This document shows positions 12,052 through 13,954 of a stretch of DNA of 13,954 nucleotides, piece after piece. Made by a program: the position numbers and the translations under genes. The notes under the pieces are model-generated. The model had not been told where the DNA came from. It searched no databases and was given only the letters and a program-made list of their open reading frames with translations. How positions within the stretch are numbered: position 1 is the first letter of the stretch; every line of letters starts with the position of its first letter. The DNA is from an uncultured Collinsella sp. (GTDB lineage Bacteria > Actinomycetota > Coriobacteriia > Coriobacteriales > Coriobacteriaceae), in the NCBI GenBank assembly GCA_902489855.1, contig CABUBS010000032.1, positions 1 through 13,954 of the forward strand, given 5' to 3'.

Positions 12052-13092
12052 ATGTCTGAGCTCAACCCCGTCCGCATTGCCGTTATCGGCGCCGGCGCCA
12101 TGGGCCGCAACCACATCCGCTTTGTCACCGAGGAGCCCGAGGCCGAGCTCGTCACCATCGCCGACGCCTTTGAGGGCGCCCGCGCCACGGCCGAGGCCGC
12201 CGGCGTGCCGTTTTACACCGATCCCGCCCAGATGATGGACGAGGTCAAGCCCGAGGCCGTCATCATCGCCACCCCCAACGACCTGCACCTGGGCGTTGCT
12301 CGCGAGGCCGTGAAGCGCAATATTGTGCCGCTGGTCGAGAAGCCGATCTCCAACGACCTGGAGGATGCCCAGGCTTTCGCTGCCGAGGCCGAGACCGCCG
12401 GCGTGCCCGTGCTCGTGGGTCAGCACCGTCGCCACAACCCCTTCGTCAACAAGGCCAAGGAGATCATCGAGTCCGGCGAGCTGGGCAAGCTCACCGTGTC
12501 GAGCTTCCACTACATGATCTATAAGAATGACGAGTACTTCGATGTCGAGTGGCGCCGCAAGAAGGGTGCCGGCCCGATCCTGGTCAACCTGGTGCACGAC
12601 GTCGACCTGCTCCGTTACCTGCTGGGCGAGCCCGTTGCCGTCCAGGGCATGCAGTCCAGCGCCGCCCGCGGTTTTGAGACCGAGGACTCCGCCGTGGTCA
12701 ACGTCCGTTTTGCCGATGGCGCGCTTGCGAGCATGACCATCTCCGACGCCACCGCCAGCCCCTGGAACTGGGAGGCCACCGCTCGCGAGGACCCGCAGTA
12801 CCGCCCCTTCGACGCCGACGCCTACTTTATCGGCGGAACTAAGGGCGCCCTTTCGCTGCCCCGCCTGCACCAGTTCTCCTACGACGGAGCCTCCAACTGG
12901 CACAAGCCGCTGCAGATGGAGATCCCGGCCGTCGACCCGGCGCTGCCGCACAAGATGCAGCTCAAGCACTTTGTGAAGGTTGTCCGCCGCGAGGTCGAGC
13001 CCGTCGTGACCCCCGCCGACAACGTTAAGACGCTCACGCTTCTCAACGCCATCAAGGAGGCCGCCGAGACCGGCCAGCTCGTCGAGCTGTAA
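12052..13092 (+). CDS. Gfo/Idh/MocA family oxidoreductase
   Basis: This 346-residue protein is typical in length for the family. The Rossmann fold starts at RIAVIGAGAMGRNH (GAGAMG 13-18). EKP at 96-98 supplies the conserved Lys97, and the substrate-domain motif reads GAGPILVNLVHDVDLLRYLL with His182 and Asp185. In place of the common D-x-G-x-H the segment is V-N-L-V-H, as in a known sub-branch with an IN-L-I-H version, so the exact reaction cannot be read off. It should use NAD(P) to oxidise a sugar, inositol or sugar-acid-like hydroxyl. An AAGGAG lies about 6 nt before the ATG. Being downstream of the SDR and OFA transporter, it probably shares their pathway: two oxidoreductases on one substrate suggest oxidation followed by re-reduction. 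It is flanked on both sides by 31-nt palindromes and ends before a clear terminator. Confidence 0.9.
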   Translation: MSELNPVRIAVIGAGAMGRNHIRFVTEEPEAELVTIADAFEGARATAEAAGVPFYTDPAQMMDEVKPEAVIIATPNDLHLGVAREAVKRNIVPLVEKPISNDLEDAQAFAAEAETAGVPVLVGQHRRHNPFVNKAKEIIESGELGKLTVSSFHYMIYKNDEYFDVEWRRKKGAGPILVNLVHDVDLLRYLLGEPVAVQGMQSSAARGFETEDSAVVNVRFADGALASMTISDATASPWNWEATAREDPQYRPFDADAYFIGGTKGALSLPRLHQFSYDGASNWHKPLQMEIPAVDPALPHKMQLKHFVKVVRREVEPVVTPADNVKTLTLLNAIKEAAETGQLVEL

Positions 13093-13124
13093 CGCCCCAG
13101 GGTGGGCCGCGGCAGAAACCCTGC

Positions 13125-13199
13125 GCCGAGCCCCTCGGCCCGCTATCGACAAGCCCCTCTTCTCTGCCCCGCGAGCAGCCTCCTGTCCGCGGGGCTTTT
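13125..13199 (+). terminator. Terminator after the Gfo/Idh gene
   Basis: GCCCCGCG (13166-13173) pairs with CGCGGGGC (13188-13195), followed by TTTT. A small upstream hairpin GCCGAG-ccc-CTCGGC (13125-13139) precedes it, and an alternative AAGCCCC/GGGGCTT pairing (13151 onward) is possible. This is a convincing end for the metabolic cluster, although the T-run is short. Confidence 0.75.
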
Positions 13200-13209
13200 G
13201 TGCAGTGGC

Positions 13210-13240
13210 ATGCGACAAAGGGACAGTCCCTTTGTCGCAT
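13210..13240. repeat. 31-nt perfect palindrome, copy 2
   Basis: ATGCGACAAAGGGAC (13210-13224), a central A, and its exact reverse complement (13226-13240). It differs from the copy at 11991-12021 by T-to-C at position 4, with the matching A-to-G change in the other arm, and by the central base. It lies just before a possible extended -10 (TGGTATCCT, 13247-13255) of the Tex gene. Confidence 0.9.
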
Positions 13241-13246
13241 CGCGGG

Positions 13247-13255
13247 TGGTATCCT
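13247..13255 (+). promoter_or_regulatory. Possible extended -10 promoter of the Tex gene
   Basis: TG-G-TATCCT fits an extended -10 element. The expected -35 area falls inside the palindrome at 13210-13240 and contains no good TTGACA-like box. The leader would be about 38 nt. This is weak evidence. Confidence 0.3.
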
Positions 13256-13299
13256 TGGTAGCTCTGTGCTGCAAACGCACCTTAAACGCAAGGAGTCCC

Positions 13300-13954
13300 A
13301 TGGATCTTATCGCCCAGCTCGCGCGCGAGCTCAACCTTAAGGCCGCCAACGTCGAGGCTGCCGTCAAGCTCATCGACGGGGGCAACACCATTCCCTTTAT
13401 CTCGCGCTACCGCAAGGAAGCCACCGGCGGCATGGACGACGTCGCCCTGCGCGCACTCGACGAGCGTCTTTCCTACCTGCGCAATCTTGAGCAGCGCAAG
13501 GAGGATGTCGTCCTGCTCATCGATGCCCAAGGCAAACTCACGCCCGAACTCGAGCAGCAGATTCGCGAGGCCACGCAGCTCCAGCGTGTCGAGGACCTCT
13601 ACAAGCCCTACCGCAAAAAGCGCATGACCCGCGCGCAGAAGGCCCGCGAGGCCGGCCTGGAGCCGCTTGCCAACATGATCATCATGCAGGCCTCGGCCAA
13701 GAGCAGCGCGCTCGACGCCGCCGCGGCATACGTCAACGAGAAGGCTGGCTTCGACACGCCCGAGAAGGCGCTCGCCGGCGCCGCCGACATCGTGGCCGAG
13801 ACGGTGGCCGAGGACCCGGAGAACGTCGCCGACCTGCGCGCCTTTACGCAAAACACCGCCGATATCGTCGTCGAAGCCACCGACCCCACCGAGAAGACCC
13901 CCTACGAGCCCTACTACAACTTTGACGAGCCGCTGCGCCGCATACCCAACCACC
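13300..13954 (+). CDS. tex: Tex-family transcription accessory protein / RNA-binding protein, N-terminal part (runs off window)
   Basis: The frame opens at the ATG at 13300, preceded by AAGGAG about 5 nt upstream, and stays open to the window end (218 codons). The N-terminus matches the Tex helical domain: QLARELNLKAANVEAAVKLI, then the diagnostic TIPFISRYRKEATGGMDDVALR, then the RVEDLYKPYRKKRMTRAQKA block around residues 94-115, and the AREAGLEPLA segment. The complete protein is usually about 700-770 residues, with YqgF-like, helix-hairpin-helix and C-terminal S1 RNA-binding domains, all outside this window. Tex binds nucleic acid and affects transcription; it is widely conserved in bacteria. 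It appears to have its own promoter region after the terminator of the preceding cluster. Confidence 0.93.
   Translation, partial: MDLIAQLARELNLKAANVEAAVKLIDGGNTIPFISRYRKEATGGMDDVALRALDERLSYLRNLEQRKEDVVLLIDAQGKLTPELEQQIREATQLQRVEDLYKPYRKKRMTRAQKAREAGLEPLANMIIMQASAKSSALDAAAAYVNEKAGFDTPEKALAGAADIVAETVAEDPENVADLRAFTQNTADIVVEATDPTEKTPYEPYYNFDEPLRRIPNH

Noticed and set aside
12016..13218. 400-codon antisense open frame opposite the Gfo/Idh gene
   Set aside because: It is the shadow of a clear Gfo/Idh gene, has no ribosome site or recognisable motif, and runs through both the terminator and part of the palindromes.
13282..13953. Antisense open frame over the last 670 bases
   Set aside because: The plus strand encodes an unmistakable Tex N-terminus that runs off the window edge.

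Overview
This window looks like chromosomal DNA from a high-GC gut actinobacterium of the Coriobacteriia, most likely Collinsella or a close relative. That assignment is inference. It rests on the GC-rich codon use, the protein flavour, and the palindrome built on GACAAAGGGAC/GTCCCTTTGTC, which I recall as common between genes in that group. No rRNA or tRNA gene, integrase, transposase or true CRISPR array is visible.

Layout. 1-548: the C-terminal part of a DUF4143-type ATPase, cut by the window edge. 582-1028: a low-molecular-weight protein tyrosine phosphatase. 1073-1197: a nested cluster of four inverted 19-nt repeats between convergent genes. 1199-2348 (minus strand): a pyridoxamine/pyridoxal kinase overlapping a small TIGR04076-like protein. 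2349-2793: a hairpin-rich intergenic region ending in a strong promoter with a MarR-type operator. 2794-7116: an overlapping three-gene operon of a MarR regulator and the two halves of a heterodimeric ABC exporter, closed by a clear terminator. 7197-7367: an array of six alternating inverted repeats about 31 nt apart. 7558-8649: a membrane-anchored GGDEF protein. 8666-9544 (minus strand): a LysR regulator divergent from a carbohydrate or acid metabolism cluster made of an SDR dehydrogenase (9778-10659), an OFA-family MFS transporter (10726-11982) and a Gfo/Idh/MocA oxidoreductase (12052-13092). 13300-end: the N-terminal third of the Tex transcription accessory protein.

How the genes work together. 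The MarR protein probably represses its own operon until an exported compound appears. Its ABC pair has the expected asymmetry: one subunit lacks the catalytic Glu and the switch His, while the partner has them. LysR probably controls import (OFA transporter) and two-step oxidation or epimerisation (SDR plus Gfo/Idh) of an unknown organic acid or sugar acid.

The most striking observation is at the 3' end of the second ABC gene. An exact 62-nt inverted copy of the gene's own signature-motif region has been inserted together with a 27-nt direct duplication. This is a net gain of 88 nt that shifts the frame and replaces the last 22 residues. Removing it restores a perfect family-like C-terminus. 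It is either a recent template-switch mutation, possibly revertible, or an assembly artefact. The other notable signals are the two inverted-repeat clusters with about 30-nt periodicity, and the pair of 31-nt palindromes with a compensatory base-pair change flanking the Gfo/Idh gene.
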